Origin: CAZRGV01 sp964599655
GTDB lineage: Bacteria; Planctomycetota; Planctomycetia; Isosphaerales; Isosphaeraceae
DNA length: 47,773 nucleotides
NCBI GenBank assembly: GCA_964599655.1
Contig: CAZRGV010000036.1
Coordinates: 1-47,773, forward strand
Direction of reading: 5' to 3'
Shown here: positions 35,656 through 44,998 of the stretch, piece by piece
Layout: each line of letters begins with the position of its first letter
How positions within the stretch are numbered: position 1 is the stretch's first letter
Position numbers and translations under genes: made by a program
Notes under the pieces: model-generated
Database searches by the model: none
Told to the model about the DNA's origin: nothing
What the model saw: the letters and a program-made list of their open reading frames with translations, nothing else

Positions 35656-36540
35656 ATGCTCAGGCCGCGACAGGCGTTCGGAATCGAAGCCCTGGACGAA
35701 CAGCTCGGCGGAGGGCTGCTCCCAGGCACCTTGACCGTCGTGGCGGGAGCCACCGGTGCGGGGAAGACCCAACTCGGACTCCGCTGGGCGGAAACCGGAC
35801 GAATCCAGGAGGCGCATCGAGGAATCCTTTGCGATCTGACGAGTCGAGGAGACGCGCAGAACCACGCCAATTACGCTCGGCAGCTCTTCGACTGGAACCT
35901 CCGTCCCTTTCCTTCCGAGGCCCAGCCCGATCTCGGGGCCGTCTGGGATTTCCGCCGTTCCCCGGGCGACTATTTCCACCCCTTCTCCCGCGCGGGACGT
36001 CGCGTCACGCGTCGCGACCTCGAACCGGACGACTGGCATGCCTGGAAAACCGACCTCGCTCGAGTGCTCAGGCTCGCGGCGTCGTATTTCTACTCCCACT
36101 TCGTTCGAGGGGTTCGGCGGGTTGTGGTCGATGGCATCGAACCTTCGGAACGCATGGGCGAGTCCATTCAATTTGAGTTCTTTGAATACGTTTATCACCA
36201 CATCCTCCGCAAGGAGGACGACTGGGCGGCCCGCGAGCTCTTCCGAGAACAGTATCGGGCGAACGAGCCCCTGGTGATGTCGCATCGATACGACCACGCC
36301 TCGATCGGCTGCCTTTACCTCTACACGACGCCTCACGTGCTCCTCGACGACCTGATGTCCCAGCCGATCGGCGAGGGAGACATCTTCACCAACGCCAACA
36401 CGATCATCCTGATGGGTCGAACCAGGCAGGAAGGTCGCATGGGCCGTGCCCTTTATGTGGCGAAGCACCGAGGAAGCCCTTGCGGAGACGAGATCGTTCC
36501 GTATCGTTTGACCGATCAGGGTCTGGTGATCGACCATTGA
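35656..36540 (+). CDS. KaiC-like RecA-superfamily ATPase
   Basis: 294 residues from ATG 35656, preceded by GAGGAG. It begins with FGIEALDEQLGGGLLPGTLTVVAG and Walker A GATGAGKT at 31-38, the layout of single-domain KaiC-like/RadA-related ATPases; Walker B-like VRRVVVDGIE lies near 165. The middle region (YFYSHFVRG and YRANEPLVMSHRYDH) is not that of canonical KaiC, and no second ATPase domain is present. The usual KaiC phosphorylation site is not evident. It probably acts in the cytoplasm as an ATP-driven regulator; partner and role unknown. Confidence 0.8.
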   Translation: MLRPRQAFGIEALDEQLGGGLLPGTLTVVAGATGAGKTQLGLRWAETGRIQEAHRGILCDLTSRGDAQNHANYARQLFDWNLRPFPSEAQPDLGAVWDFRRSPGDYFHPFSRAGRRVTRRDLEPDDWHAWKTDLARVLRLAASYFYSHFVRGVRRVVVDGIEPSERMGESIQFEFFEYVYHHILRKEDDWAARELFREQYRANEPLVMSHRYDHASIGCLYLYTTPHVLLDDLMSQPIGEGDIFTNANTIILMGRTRQEGRMGRALYVAKHRGSPCGDEIVPYRLTDQGLVIDH

Positions 36541-36741
36541 TGGCGGACCGAAGCCAGTTCATCATGGCCTCTCGTGGGTTGCGTCGAGTTCGAATCGCGA
36601 TGCTCGACCGTTGGATTCGACCACCGGGCTCGCGACGGTTCGAGGAGGTCTGCGAGACGCCGACGCTTCGTTCCTCCGCGCCGGGGTCGACAAGGATCGG
36701 AACACCGCCTCTCCCGAATCGACCGAAACGGGGACGCCGAC

Positions 36742-37502
36742 GTGAGCATCAGCATCGACCTTTCCGGAAAAACGGCCCTGATCACGGGGGCCTCACAAGG
36801 CATCGGCGCGGAGATCGCCAGGACGTTGCACCGGGCCGGCGCGCTCGTGCTGCTCAATCATCCCGATCTTGGTGATGGCCAGACGAGGTCCGACGCGGAG
36901 GCGATTGCCTCAGAACTGAACCTCGAACNNNNNNNNNNNNNNNNNNNNNNNNNNNNNNNNNNNNNNNNNNNNNNNNNNNNNNNNNNNNNNNNNNNNNNNN
37001 NNNGCATCAAGGGCTCGACATCCTCGTCAACAACGCGGGCATCCTCCGAGACCGAAGCGTTGCCAAGATGACGCTCGAGGAGTGGAACGCGGTCATCGAC
37101 ACCAACCTCTCGGGCGTGTTTCACGGCTGCAAGTTCGGGCTGGAGGTGATGCGAGACGGCGGTTCGATCGTCAACATGGGCAGTTTGTCGGCCGCCGCCG
37201 GCTTTCACGGCCAGGCCAACTACGCGGCGGCCAAGGCCGGCGTTCACGCCTTGACACGAGTGCTCGCCCGCGAGTGTGCTCGTCGTTCGATTCGAGTCAA
37301 CGCCGTCGCGCCGGGGGTCATCGACACGCCCTTGATGACCCGCGTCGCCGAATCGGTTCGCGAGGGCATGACTCGCGCGATTCCGCTGGGTCGTTTTGGA
37401 TCGCCTCGGGAAGTCGCCTCCGTGGTCCTCTTTCTCGTGTCGGATCTTGCGTCGTACGTCACGGGCCACACCCTCGAGGTCAACGGCGGCTGGCGCGGCT
37501 GA
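36742..37502 (+). CDS. SDR family oxidoreductase (FabG-like), interrupted by assembly gap
   Basis: Begins at GTG 36742 and reads ISIDLSGKTALITGASQGIG, with the NADP-binding TGASQGIG at 15-22. An N run at 36929-37003 removes part of the second nucleotide-binding region. After it the chain resumes at HQGLDILVNNAGILRDRS, then catalytic GSLSAAAG (Ser) and NYAAAK (Tyr and Lys), and the ending GHTLEVNGGWRG. Upstream and downstream frames differ, so the true gap length is one more modulo three than 75. Full length is about 250 residues, as expected for 3-ketoacyl reductases of the FabG group. Whether it serves fatty-acid synthesis or another reduction is open. Confidence 0.88.
36929..37003. other. 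assembly gap (75 N) inside SDR gene
   Basis: A run of 75 N within a well-conserved family. The flanking frames differ, so the run should be one base longer (or two shorter) modulo three. The missing part should encode roughly 25-30 residues of the second Rossmann motif region. Confidence 0.95.
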
Positions 37503-37722
37503 TTTCAACAAGTCCCCCTCCATCGCGATCGAGTCCGTGGCGGAGGCGGGAGGCTTTGACTCCTCTCCACGCGGCTCGTTTCCGAGTCCAGTCCGCGCCG
37601 CGAATCCCGAAACGATTCCTTTTCGAACCAATCCGATCGGATCACACCGGTGCGTGTCTTCCCTGTCGCGCGAAACCGCCGGTTCAGGGAACTGTCGACG
37701 CGCCTTGCGGCGTCGGAATCGC

Positions 37723-37728
37723 TACAAT
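37723..37728 (+). promoter_or_regulatory. possible -10 element before FG-GAP gene
   Basis: TACAAT at 37723-37728 is a strong match to a -10 hexamer, 54 bases before the start of the FG-GAP gene. No good -35 is found 16-18 bp upstream, so the assignment is weak. Confidence 0.3.
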
Positions 37729-37781
37729 GCACGTTCGCGACCCATCGCGTTGGTCGTGGTTCATGAATGGGAGGAAGAGCG

Positions 37782-39794
37782 ATGGAGTCGTCCGATCTCG
37801 AGCTCAAAGCGCCCGCCGAAAGCCCCTTGGAAACGGCCGAGGAATTCCCTGCCCGCTCCCAGATGACCTTCGGTTGGGACGATTCGGTCCGTTGGACACC
37901 CATCGGGTTCGGCGCGGACGCCGAGCCAACGGTCTTCGACTGGTTTGGACGGGGCGGCGCCGATCTCCTCGTCACCTCGGTGACGGGCGAACGGGGCTTG
38001 GTCACGAGGGTGTATCATCCCCTTCCACCGACTGATGATCAACCCCTCATTTTTGATCGAGGCGTCGCCATTCCCGAGCTGGATGGACTCCGGTTCCCTT
38101 GTCCATTTCCAAACGACGGCCCGAGCCGGTTCGATTTGATCGCCCTGGGAATGTCGGGCCTCGTCTTTCTGGCGAATTCGGGTGAGCCGGATTATCCCCG
38201 ATTTGCCTCTCGCAAGGACATCGGCATTCCGGCGGATCTCGGAATCGGCCCTGGTCGCGTTTCGCAGATGGTCGCCGTCGACTGGGATGGCGACGGGCTG
38301 ACCGATCTCCTGATCGGTTATGATGACCTCGAGGACTACTGGCCCGAGAAGGATCTCGTCCCTCGGTCGCAGCAGATCGGCTTCAACCAAAAAGCGGGAC
38401 ACCCCGGCTACGATCGGGCGGGCCACTGGCGAGGCAAGCCACCGGTCGGACGCGTTGTCTGGTTCCGAAACACGGGTCGGCCCGGCGAACCCCGATTCGC
38501 TCCCGTGGCGGAGGTCGGTGACGACGATGTTCGAGTCCGGTTGGGTCCCCGTCCGACACCGCTTCTGGTCGCCTGGGCCGGAAGGGGGGGCTGGGAATTC
38601 CTTCTCAGTGACGCGAAAGGGGAACTCCTTCTCCATCGCAACTTCGGTGGTCAGCGGCCGCCGGTCCTCATGGAGCCTCGACCTCTGCGGCTGGAAGGTC
38701 GCGCACTGATTCTCCCGGAAGATCGGACCGTGCTGGTCGCCGGCGACGTGGACGGTGACCGCCGCGAGGAACTGATCTTCGGGCGCTCCGACGGCCGCGT
38801 TTTCGCGATTCACGCGGGCACAGGGCGTGACGAGGTGCGCGCTCCAACGCCCCTCCTTCATGAAGGTCGCGATCTCTGGCTCGGAGGACACGCCGTCTTG
38901 ACCGTCGGCGACCTCGATGCGGACGGGGACCTCGACCTGATCGTCGGAGATGCCTCGGGCCGGATCTACCTGTTGGAGGATCGCGGAACCGGCTCGAATC
39001 ACCGGTATGCCGCTCCGGTGGAGCTTGAAGCGGGTGGAGTCCCGTTCCGGCTCGATCCCGGGGCCGACGGCGTGTTGCTCGGGCCCGCCGAGCCTCGACT
39101 CGGTTTCGCCTGCCCCGCCCTGGTCGACTGGTCGGAAAACGGCCGGCTTGACCTCCTGCTGGGAGGAGCCGGCGGCGATGTGATCTACCTTCGCAACAAC
39201 GGCGGGAAAACCGACCCTCGCTTCGACTTTCCCCGACCGATCCGTTGCGAGGGGGGGCCTCTCTTCACGCCCCCTCGCGTTCGGCCCGCCGCCGCCGATT
39301 GGTTCGAGTCGGGTCGAAGCGACCTCCTCTCTCTGGACCTCCAGGGATTCCTCTGCGTCTACCCCAGGGTCGAGGGCACCGACGTCGGGGCACCCGTTCA
39401 CCTCGTCGATCGGCTCGGTCGCCTGATCCGGCTCGATGGCGGCTTTGGTCTCGCGGGCCGTTGCACGCTGTGGGCTGGGCCCTGGACCCGGTCAGGGCGG
39501 GTCGATCTGCTCGTGGGACTACCTCGCGATGCGCGGTCCGTCGTACCCGCGATAACAGGTGAACGAATCGGCGATCTCTCGGAAATCTCAACGGTGCTCC
39601 TTCTCGAACACGTGGGCCGCAACGTCATGATTCCACGCCAGGTTCGACACGCGGATGGTCGCCCCTTGATCGTTGGGCATGGTTCTTGCAGCCCTTGCGG
39701 GATCAAAAGCGCCGACGGAGAAGAGCTCGACCTGCTGATCGGATCGGATGACGGTCAACTCGAATACTTCCGACGCGACGCGTTGCGCTGGTGA
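37782..39794 (+). CDS. FG-GAP/VCBS-type repeat protein without export signal
   Basis: 670 residues from ATG 37782, with GGAGG seven bases upstream. Repeats with calcium-type loops are evident: DWDGDGLTDLLIG, DVDGDRREELIFG and DLDADGDLDLIVGD, each followed by a strand pattern such as GRIYLLEDRG or YLRNNGG. This is the FG-GAP/VCBS beta-propeller-like architecture, normally found on secreted or surface proteins that bind ligands or calcium. No signal peptide, Tat motif or membrane helix is visible here, which is unusual. Two Cys near the end (GSCSPCG) could form a disulfide or metal site. The stop overlaps the GTG before the next gene. Confidence 0.8.
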   Translation: MESSDLELKAPAESPLETAEEFPARSQMTFGWDDSVRWTPIGFGADAEPTVFDWFGRGGADLLVTSVTGERGLVTRVYHPLPPTDDQPLIFDRGVAIPELDGLRFPCPFPNDGPSRFDLIALGMSGLVFLANSGEPDYPRFASRKDIGIPADLGIGPGRVSQMVAVDWDGDGLTDLLIGYDDLEDYWPEKDLVPRSQQIGFNQKAGHPGYDRAGHWRGKPPVGRVVWFRNTGRPGEPRFAPVAEVGDDDVRVRLGPRPTPLLVAWAGRGGWEFLLSDAKGELLLHRNFGGQRPPVLMEPRPLRLEGRALILPEDRTVLVAGDVDGDRREELIFGRSDGRVFAIHAGTGRDEVRAPTPLLHEGRDLWLGGHAVLTVGDLDADGDLDLIVGDASGRIYLLEDRGTGSNHRYAAPVELEAGGVPFRLDPGADGVLLGPAEPRLGFACPALVDWSENGRLDLLLGGAGGDVIYLRNNGGKTDPRFDFPRPIRCEGGPLFTPPRVRPAAADWFESGRSDLLSLDLQGFLCVYPRVEGTDVGAPVHLVDRLGRLIRLDGGFGLAGRCTLWAGPWTRSGRVDLLVGLPRDARSVVPAITGERIGDLSEISTVLLLEHVGRNVMIPRQVRHADGRPLIVGHGSCSPCGIKSADGEELDLLIGSDDGQLEYFRRDALRW

Positions 39795-39826
39795 GCCAGA
39801 AACATCCCCCATTGGAGATTGCTCAG

Positions 39827-40741
39827 ATGGCCAAGGCCCCGCAACCTTCCAACGGCGACGAATCCGACGTGGCCGACGCGCGCTTTCTTTTTGAGGAGCC
39901 CGTCTCGAAGCGAGCGATTCCACGCGGTCCGAAGGACACGTTCGAGTCGACGATCGAAGAGGGGTACGACCTGGAGCCCCAGGACGATCCGCCGGTCGTC
40001 GAGGTTCCCGCCCCCCGAATCCCGGATTCGAAATCGCGACGATCGGCGGCGCGACCACAACCCGTCGCGCCCACCGACGACGAGACCGAGCAATCCGACC
40101 TCCGTTCGAACGCCACGAAGGCGGAAGCCGCTCGGGTCGATCAAGTGTGGTCCCGAGGGGCCGAATGGGGGCCAACGCTGACACGACTGGCCGTCATCGC
40201 GATCGTCGTCGGCGCACTGGTTTACCTGGCCCTCTCGTCCGGGATGATCGGGATGGGCTTCCTGCTGCTGCTCCTGGGTGGAGCCGCGCTCGTCTTGCTG
40301 AGCTACCCGATCGTCATCACGATGGAACGACCGGTCCGAATCACGCCGGAACAGGCCTTGAAAGATTACTTCGACGCCCTCTCGCATCACTTCCCGCATT
40401 ACCGCAGGATGTGGCTTCTCCTCAGCGATCGCGGCCGGTACTCGGTGGATTTCGACTCATTTGATGGATTCAAAAAATACTGGAAGCGAACGCTGGCGGA
40501 GCTGCGTGGCGGGCGGGTGAAGAACTCGACCCCCCTGGACTTCAAGGTCGCCGACTTCAAGTCGGAGAAGAGCGCGGGCAAGTCGGCCATCGAGGCCACG
40601 TTCACGATTCAAATCTTCGCACGCGGGCAGGAGTCCGAGGAACCCCTGAAGTCGTTGCGATACAAGTCGGGGCTGGTGAAGGGACCCGACAACATGTGGT
40701 ACCTGAACCGCGGAACCCTGCCGGACGGTCGCGATTCGTGA
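39827..40741 (+). CDS. membrane protein with C-terminal soluble domain, unknown function
   Basis: 304 residues from ATG 39827, with GGAGA eight bases upstream; a GTG at 39791 overlapping the previous stop is an alternative start (316 residues). The N-terminal 115 residues are acidic and Pro-rich, with no signal peptide. Two transmembrane helices at about 125-165 (LTRLAVIAIVVGALVYLALSS and MGFLLLLLGGAALVLLSYPIV) are followed by a domain of about 130 residues (EQALKDYFDALSHHFPHYRRM) that reads like an NTF2-like or related fold. It closes the plus-strand row, just before a hairpin terminator. Confidence 0.7.
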   Translation: MAKAPQPSNGDESDVADARFLFEEPVSKRAIPRGPKDTFESTIEEGYDLEPQDDPPVVEVPAPRIPDSKSRRSAARPQPVAPTDDETEQSDLRSNATKAEAARVDQVWSRGAEWGPTLTRLAVIAIVVGALVYLALSSGMIGMGFLLLLLGGAALVLLSYPIVITMERPVRITPEQALKDYFDALSHHFPHYRRMWLLLSDRGRYSVDFDSFDGFKKYWKRTLAELRGGRVKNSTPLDFKVADFKSEKSAGKSAIEATFTIQIFARGQESEEPLKSLRYKSGLVKGPDNMWYLNRGTLPDGRDS

Positions 40742-40748
40742 GAGGCTG

Positions 40749-40802
40749 TTTCAAAACGGGGACTGGCTCCGAGTCTTCGATCGGCTAGTCCCCATTTTGA
40801 AA
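40749..40802. terminator. long hairpin, bidirectional terminator or dispersed palindrome
   Basis: TTTCAAAACGGGGACT at 40749-40764 pairs with AGTCCCCATTTTGAAA at 40787-40802, 15 of 16 positions matched, across a 22-base loop. The A-rich outer part of one arm and T-rich outer part of the other give a U tract in both directions. It sits between convergent genes that end at 40741 and 40837. The sequence resembles short palindromes repeated through some planctomycete genomes, so it may be a mobile repeat used as a terminator. Confidence 0.75.
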
Positions 40803-40836
40803 TATTAGGATTCTTGACGAGCCAACCAACACCCGG

Positions 40837-41730
40837 TCAACCGGCTGAGCCTTGAGAGGTCGGAACCTCGGCGGAGGGGAGGCGAGTCGGCAAGGGCTCG
40901 ACCAGGAGTCCGTAAAACTCGGGCCTTCGGTCGCCGATCCGGTCGATCTCGTGCAATCCGGGCACGCGAACGACGCGCTTCCGGCGCGCCCGCTCCGGAT
41001 CGATCTCCGCATAGAGAATCTCTTCCGCGTCGGCACTCGCTCGAGCGAGAGTTTCTCCAAGCGGGCCATGAATCACGCTGCGTCCAATAAAGCGGAAGCC
41101 GCTTTCCTCGCCCACGCGATTGACGGCCATGGTATACACGACGTTTTCGATCGCGCGACAGGCCATGGTGTGCTCGGCGACCGCCTCGGTGCGAACCGGC
41201 CAGTTCGTGGGAAGGATCAAGAGATCGGCTCCCAGGAGACTGAGCACGCGTCCGACCTCCGGGAATGTTCCATCGTAACAGATGTGCATGCCAATCTTCA
41301 AACCGCCGGCGTCGTACACGGCGAACGGACGATCTCCGAGGTCGGCGAAACGATCGACTCCGAGACAGGGCAGGTGGACCTTGCGATAGGAGCCAACCAG
41401 TCCGCCCGGTCCGACGAGGACACAGGCGTTGTAGAGCCGATCCTCGTCCCGCTCCAGCATCCCTAGGACGAGGAACGCCTCTCGCTCGGCGCAAGCCGCT
41501 GCGAACTTCTGCACGGAAGGGCCAGGAATCGGCTCGGCGTGTTCGATCGCCTCGGCCTTGCTTCCGAAGCCATACCCGGTCAGCGCGCACTCGGGGAAGA
41601 CGACCAGTCTGGCACCGGCCGACGTCGCCTCGCGAAACTTGCGGAGAATGTGGGTTCGGTTGAGGGAGACCTGACCGAGTTTCGGCTCCATCTGCACGGC
41701 GGCGACGTTGATTGTTGCGGACTGACTCAT
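40837..41730 (-). CDS. carbon-nitrogen hydrolase (nitrilase superfamily)
   Basis: 297 residues. The ATG at 41730 overlaps the previous gene's TGA in an ATGA, and GGAGG stands ten bases upstream, which fixes the start. The catalytic triad of the superfamily is clear: Glu47 in FPECALTGY, Lys117 in YRKVHLP, Cys151 in HICYDGTFPE. Family members hydrolyse amides, carbamoyl groups or nitriles. HICYDGTFPE and the absence of extra domains fit the amidase/N-carbamoyl branches rather than true nitrilases. It is co-translated with an M81 peptidase and follows a symporter, suggesting it finishes breakdown of an imported amide. Confidence 0.93.
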   Translation of the reverse strand: MSQSATINVAAVQMEPKLGQVSLNRTHILRKFREATSAGARLVVFPECALTGYGFGSKAEAIEHAEPIPGPSVQKFAAACAEREAFLVLGMLERDEDRLYNACVLVGPGGLVGSYRKVHLPCLGVDRFADLGDRPFAVYDAGGLKIGMHICYDGTFPEVGRVLSLLGADLLILPTNWPVRTEAVAEHTMACRAIENVVYTMAVNRVGEESGFRFIGRSVIHGPLGETLARASADAEEILYAEIDPERARRKRVVRVPGLHEIDRIGDRRPEFYGLLVEPLPTRLPSAEVPTSQGSAG

Positions 41731-43217
41731 GATTCCGTCGCCTCCCATGTGGTCTCGAGATCGAGAGGATAGATCGGCCGGCGAAGATGCTCGTAATGAT
41801 AACGCGCTGGATTCGCCGCGGTGAGTCCAGGCGTATCCACCTCGATGATGGTGCCGGCGATCGGTGCGTACGCCGCCTTGTAGGCGACCGCCGCCTTCAC
41901 AACGAGAATCTTTGCCCGATCGGGGCGAAGTCCGAGGCTTGTCAACTGCCCCAGGCTGAAGGGCGGGTGTCGTCGACTGTTCAGCACCACCTGAACATTC
42001 CCATTCATCTCGACGACGGCCGTCAATCCCTGATCATTGTGTCGAAGGCCCCCATGACGAGCTCGTTCCTCGACGTAACGGCCCTCGTGAAGGAGGCGAA
42101 CGCGCCCTCGCAAGGGCAGGGGAGGGGCGTTCCGATCGATCTTGCCCCCCGCGAGAACGTTCACTTCGGAGCCGACTCCCGCGGCGACACACGATTGAAC
42201 CGCCTCGGGATCGAACAGGACCACGATCACGTCGGTCGCGTCTTGTCGAATCAACTCATGGATCAGGACCGTGCTGTCGGCCGCCGAACCTCCGCCAATG
42301 TTGTCTCCCAGATCCACCAGGACCACGGGGGTCGACGAGGCCTGAAGCGCGCGCTCGACGGCTTCCGTCGGCGACGGAGGCGTGGTCGTTAATTCACGTC
42401 GAAGATTCCAGAGATGTTCCGCGACGGAGTTGGCCAGGCGATGCGCGAGTTCCGGCGCGTCATCCGTCACCACCACACAAGAGGCTCCCGCCTTCTCGAC
42501 ATCCGCGTACGGAAAACCCGCCAGGACGCTCGCCGCGAGCACGCCAGGAGACGACTCATGAAACTGCGCCTGTGCCAAAATGCGACGGATCGGCTCCCGG
42601 TCGGTTTCCTGGGCCAGAAGGTGAATCAGCAGGGGAAGTTGGCAGAGTGCCTGCGTGGGTCGAGCCTTGCCCGAGGCCGCCTGAGCCGCGATGCCGGCCG
42701 CGTGCGAACCACGCTGACGCTGGTCAACATGAGGATAGGTTTGATAACCGACCAGCGCGTCCGACATCTCGCACATCAAGGGGGAGACGTTCGCGTGATA
42801 GTCCAGCGTCGCGATCAGGGGTCGATCGGGACCGATCAATTCACGAACACGGGCGAGAATGACCCCATCGGCATCCGGCGTCCCCTCGGCCACCATGGCG
42901 CCGTGGAGCGCGAGGAGAACCGCATCGACGCGCCCCGCGTCGCGAATCGACTCGACCAGCCGATCGATGAGCTCGCCATGGGTTTCCGCCGTGAGCGGCC
43001 CCGATGGAGTTGCCCAGGCCATCAAGGTGGGAACGGGCTCAAAGCCGTAACGCTCCGCGCCCCGGAAAAACCCACCGACCTCGTGATGGGCTTGACCCCA
43101 GCGGGTCAGGATCCCCTCGCCGACCTCGAGGCCACCCGCCTCGAAGGACGAAAGCGTCGTCGACCCACTGGAAAACGTGTTCGATTCGTGCATCAGACCG
43201 CCGATTGCGATCCTCAT
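41727..43217 (-). CDS. M81 family metallopeptidase (MlrC-like)
   Basis: 496 residues, full length for the family. The N-terminus GGLMHESNTF and the downstream TLDYHANVS (Asp139, His141) and YQTYPHVD (His163, Asp165) are conserved M81 motifs expected to hold the zinc site. The C-terminal domain (VLVDLGDNIGGGSAADST) is also typical. MlrC cleaves the linear microcystin peptide in sphingomonads; most family members have unknown substrates and many sit in amide- or amino-acid-use operons. It stands 80 bp after the symporter gene and overlaps the nitrilase-family gene by four bases. No signal peptide, so cytoplasmic. Confidence 0.92.
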   Translation of the reverse strand: MRIAIGGLMHESNTFSSGSTTLSSFEAGGLEVGEGILTRWGQAHHEVGGFFRGAERYGFEPVPTLMAWATPSGPLTAETHGELIDRLVESIRDAGRVDAVLLALHGAMVAEGTPDADGVILARVRELIGPDRPLIATLDYHANVSPLMCEMSDALVGYQTYPHVDQRQRGSHAAGIAAQAASGKARPTQALCQLPLLIHLLAQETDREPIRRILAQAQFHESSPGVLAASVLAGFPYADVEKAGASCVVVTDDAPELAHRLANSVAEHLWNLRRELTTTPPSPTEAVERALQASSTPVVLVDLGDNIGGGSAADSTVLIHELIRQDATDVIVVLFDPEAVQSCVAAGVGSEVNVLAGGKIDRNAPPLPLRGRVRLLHEGRYVEERARHGGLRHNDQGLTAVVEMNGNVQVVLNSRRHPPFSLGQLTSLGLRPDRAKILVVKAAVAYKAAYAPIAGTIIEVDTPGLTAANPARYHYEHLRRPIYPLDLETTWEATES

Positions 43218-43297
43218 CGTTCGAACATCCTAAGGCTTCTTGGAAAATTTGAGTCGTCGAGCACGCGAAGTCGTCACTTGTCAAATCCCGAATCGCC

Positions 43298-44998
43298 TCA
43301 GAGGACCTCCCGATTGGGAAGGCCATCCGGAACATGGGAATGCGGCTCCCTGTGCTGAAGTTCGAGTGTGGCCGGTGCCGGCGCGGTCGGCAGTTGAACG
43401 TCGAAGAGCAGAGAGACGCGCTCGGGATCGGGAGGCGCGGAGAGCAGGCTCCCGACGACCCCGGCGATCAGTGACGCGACCAGTCCCCAGACACAAGGGT
43501 CGACGCCGAGCAGGTAATAGGGACCGAACGCGGGTGGTTTCGGCGGAGGCCCAATTCCCTGGTCGTAGCCGTTCAGACCCAGTATGACTCCCGCCGCGTA
43601 CAAGCCGACCGTCGTCACCGTCCCCGCGATGGTGGCCGCCAGCGCACCGGTCGCCGTCGCTCGCCGCCAGAAGGCACCCAGCACGGCGGGGACAAGGAAG
43701 GCCGCGGCCATGCTCGCGCCCGAAAAAACGATGATGAGTTGCAGATACTCTGGCGGGTTCAACGCGGCCAGAGCGGCGACGAGGCCGACCGCGATCGTGG
43801 CCCCGTAGCTTGCACGAGCGAGTTCCCGCTCCGAGGCCCCGGGACGAAGGAATCGTTGGTAAAGGTCGCGTACGAGGCCCGAGGCAACGATGAGCAGGAA
43901 CCCGCTGACCGTGCTCATGACGGCGCCGTAAGGCGCGGCCAGGATCAAGCCCGCCACATAAGGATTGGCCAGCTTGACACAGATGCGCGGCATCACCTCG
44001 TCGGAGAGGTGAGCCCCGGCGAGTTCTGGAAGAATGCTTCGCGCGGCGACGAAAATCAAGATTAGTGGAACATAAATAATGGCGTTGTAGATCGCGAGGT
44101 AGATAATCGAGTACCGAAGGGTTCGGCTATCGCGAAACGCCATGAGGCGAACCATGGTCGACGGTTGTCCCATGCCGGTAATCGCCCACATGAAAAAGAA
44201 AGAAACGGCGAGTCCGAATGGATGAAAGGCGCGCCCGGCCCCAGGGCCGAACGCAAATCCAGGCCCCGCCAGCTCAACCCCTTTGGCGGTTGCCTGCTCC
44301 AGGCCTCCGGCCGCGACCAGCGCCAGTGGCAGAAGGATCACCACGCCGACGGCCATGATCAGACTTTGAAAGACGTCGGTCCAGACGGCCGCGAGGAATC
44401 CGCCGTAGGTCGTGTACGCGACGACGGTCGTCGTAAAAATCGCCAACCCGACGAGATACGCCACGTCGAGCGTCGCGGTTCCGTTCCCGGTGAGCCAGTT
44501 GTGCGCCTGAACGGGAAAAACCGTCTTGACGATCACCGCGCCCGCCTTGAACTGCGGAATGAGGTTGACCGTCAGGAAAAACATGATCAAAAAACTGGTC
44601 AAGAGCCCCAGCGCGGGACTTCCGAACCGTTCTCGATAAAGGTCGGGCAGCGTGATCGCTCCCGTGCGTCTCGAGAGCTGGCCGATTCGCTTGCCGAGAA
44701 TGCCGAGGATGGTCATCGGCGCGACCATGTACGAGGCGATCCAGAGTCCGACAACCCATCCAAAGCTATAGACCAGGGAAGGAAAGCCCATGAAAGTTCC
44801 GCCACTCATTACCGCCGCCGTGAGAGCGACAGCGAATGCGCCGAGTGAGCGGTTGCCGAGGAAGTATTTGCGAAGGAACCCGGCTTTGCGACTCGCGGCC
44901 AGGTTGGCGACCACACCCAATCCGAGTGAGACGAGCGTGAAAAGGACCAGAGCGACAAGCGTCGCGGGGTGTGTTTCAATCGGCGCCGGCTTATTCAT
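43298..44998 (-). CDS. sodium:solute symporter (SSS family, PanF-like)
   Basis: 566 residues with about 13 transmembrane helices. KYFLGNRSLGAFAVALTAAVMSGGTFMGFPSLVY and GQPSTMVRLMAFRD are typical of the sodium:solute symporter family, near the pantothenate (PanF) group. It imports an organic solute with sodium. Its start lies within the end of the small YhdT-like gene (8-bp overlap), a pairing also seen for panF in proteobacteria. The hydrolases downstream suggest a substrate with an amide or peptide bond rather than pantothenate alone; this is inference. Confidence 0.92.
   Translation of the reverse strand: MNKPAPIETHPATLVALVLFTLVSLGLGVVANLAASRKAGFLRKYFLGNRSLGAFAVALTAAVMSGGTFMGFPSLVYSFGWVVGLWIASYMVAPMTILGILGKRIGQLSRRTGAITLPDLYRERFGSPALGLLTSFLIMFFLTVNLIPQFKAGAVIVKTVFPVQAHNWLTGNGTATLDVAYLVGLAIFTTTVVAYTTYGGFLAAVWTDVFQSLIMAVGVVILLPLALVAAGGLEQATAKGVELAGPGFAFGPGAGRAFHPFGLAVSFFFMWAITGMGQPSTMVRLMAFRDSRTLRYSIIYLAIYNAIIYVPLILIFVAARSILPELAGAHLSDEVMPRICVKLANPYVAGLILAAPYGAVMSTVSGFLLIVASGLVRDLYQRFLRPGASERELARASYGATIAVGLVAALAALNPPEYLQLIIVFSGASMAAAFLVPAVLGAFWRRATATGALAATIAGTVTTVGLYAAGVILGLNGYDQGIGPPPKPPAFGPYYLLGVDPCVWGLVASLIAGVVGSLLSAPPDPERVSLLFDVQLPTAPAPATLELQHREPHSHVPDGLPNREVL

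Noticed and set aside
36742..37502. SDR gene as a frameshifted pseudogene
   Set aside because: The frame change coincides exactly with an N run, and all catalytic motifs are present on the two sides.
37761..39401. A 546-codon minus-strand open frame
   Set aside because: Antisense to the FG-GAP gene, which has clear repeats and a good ribosome site.
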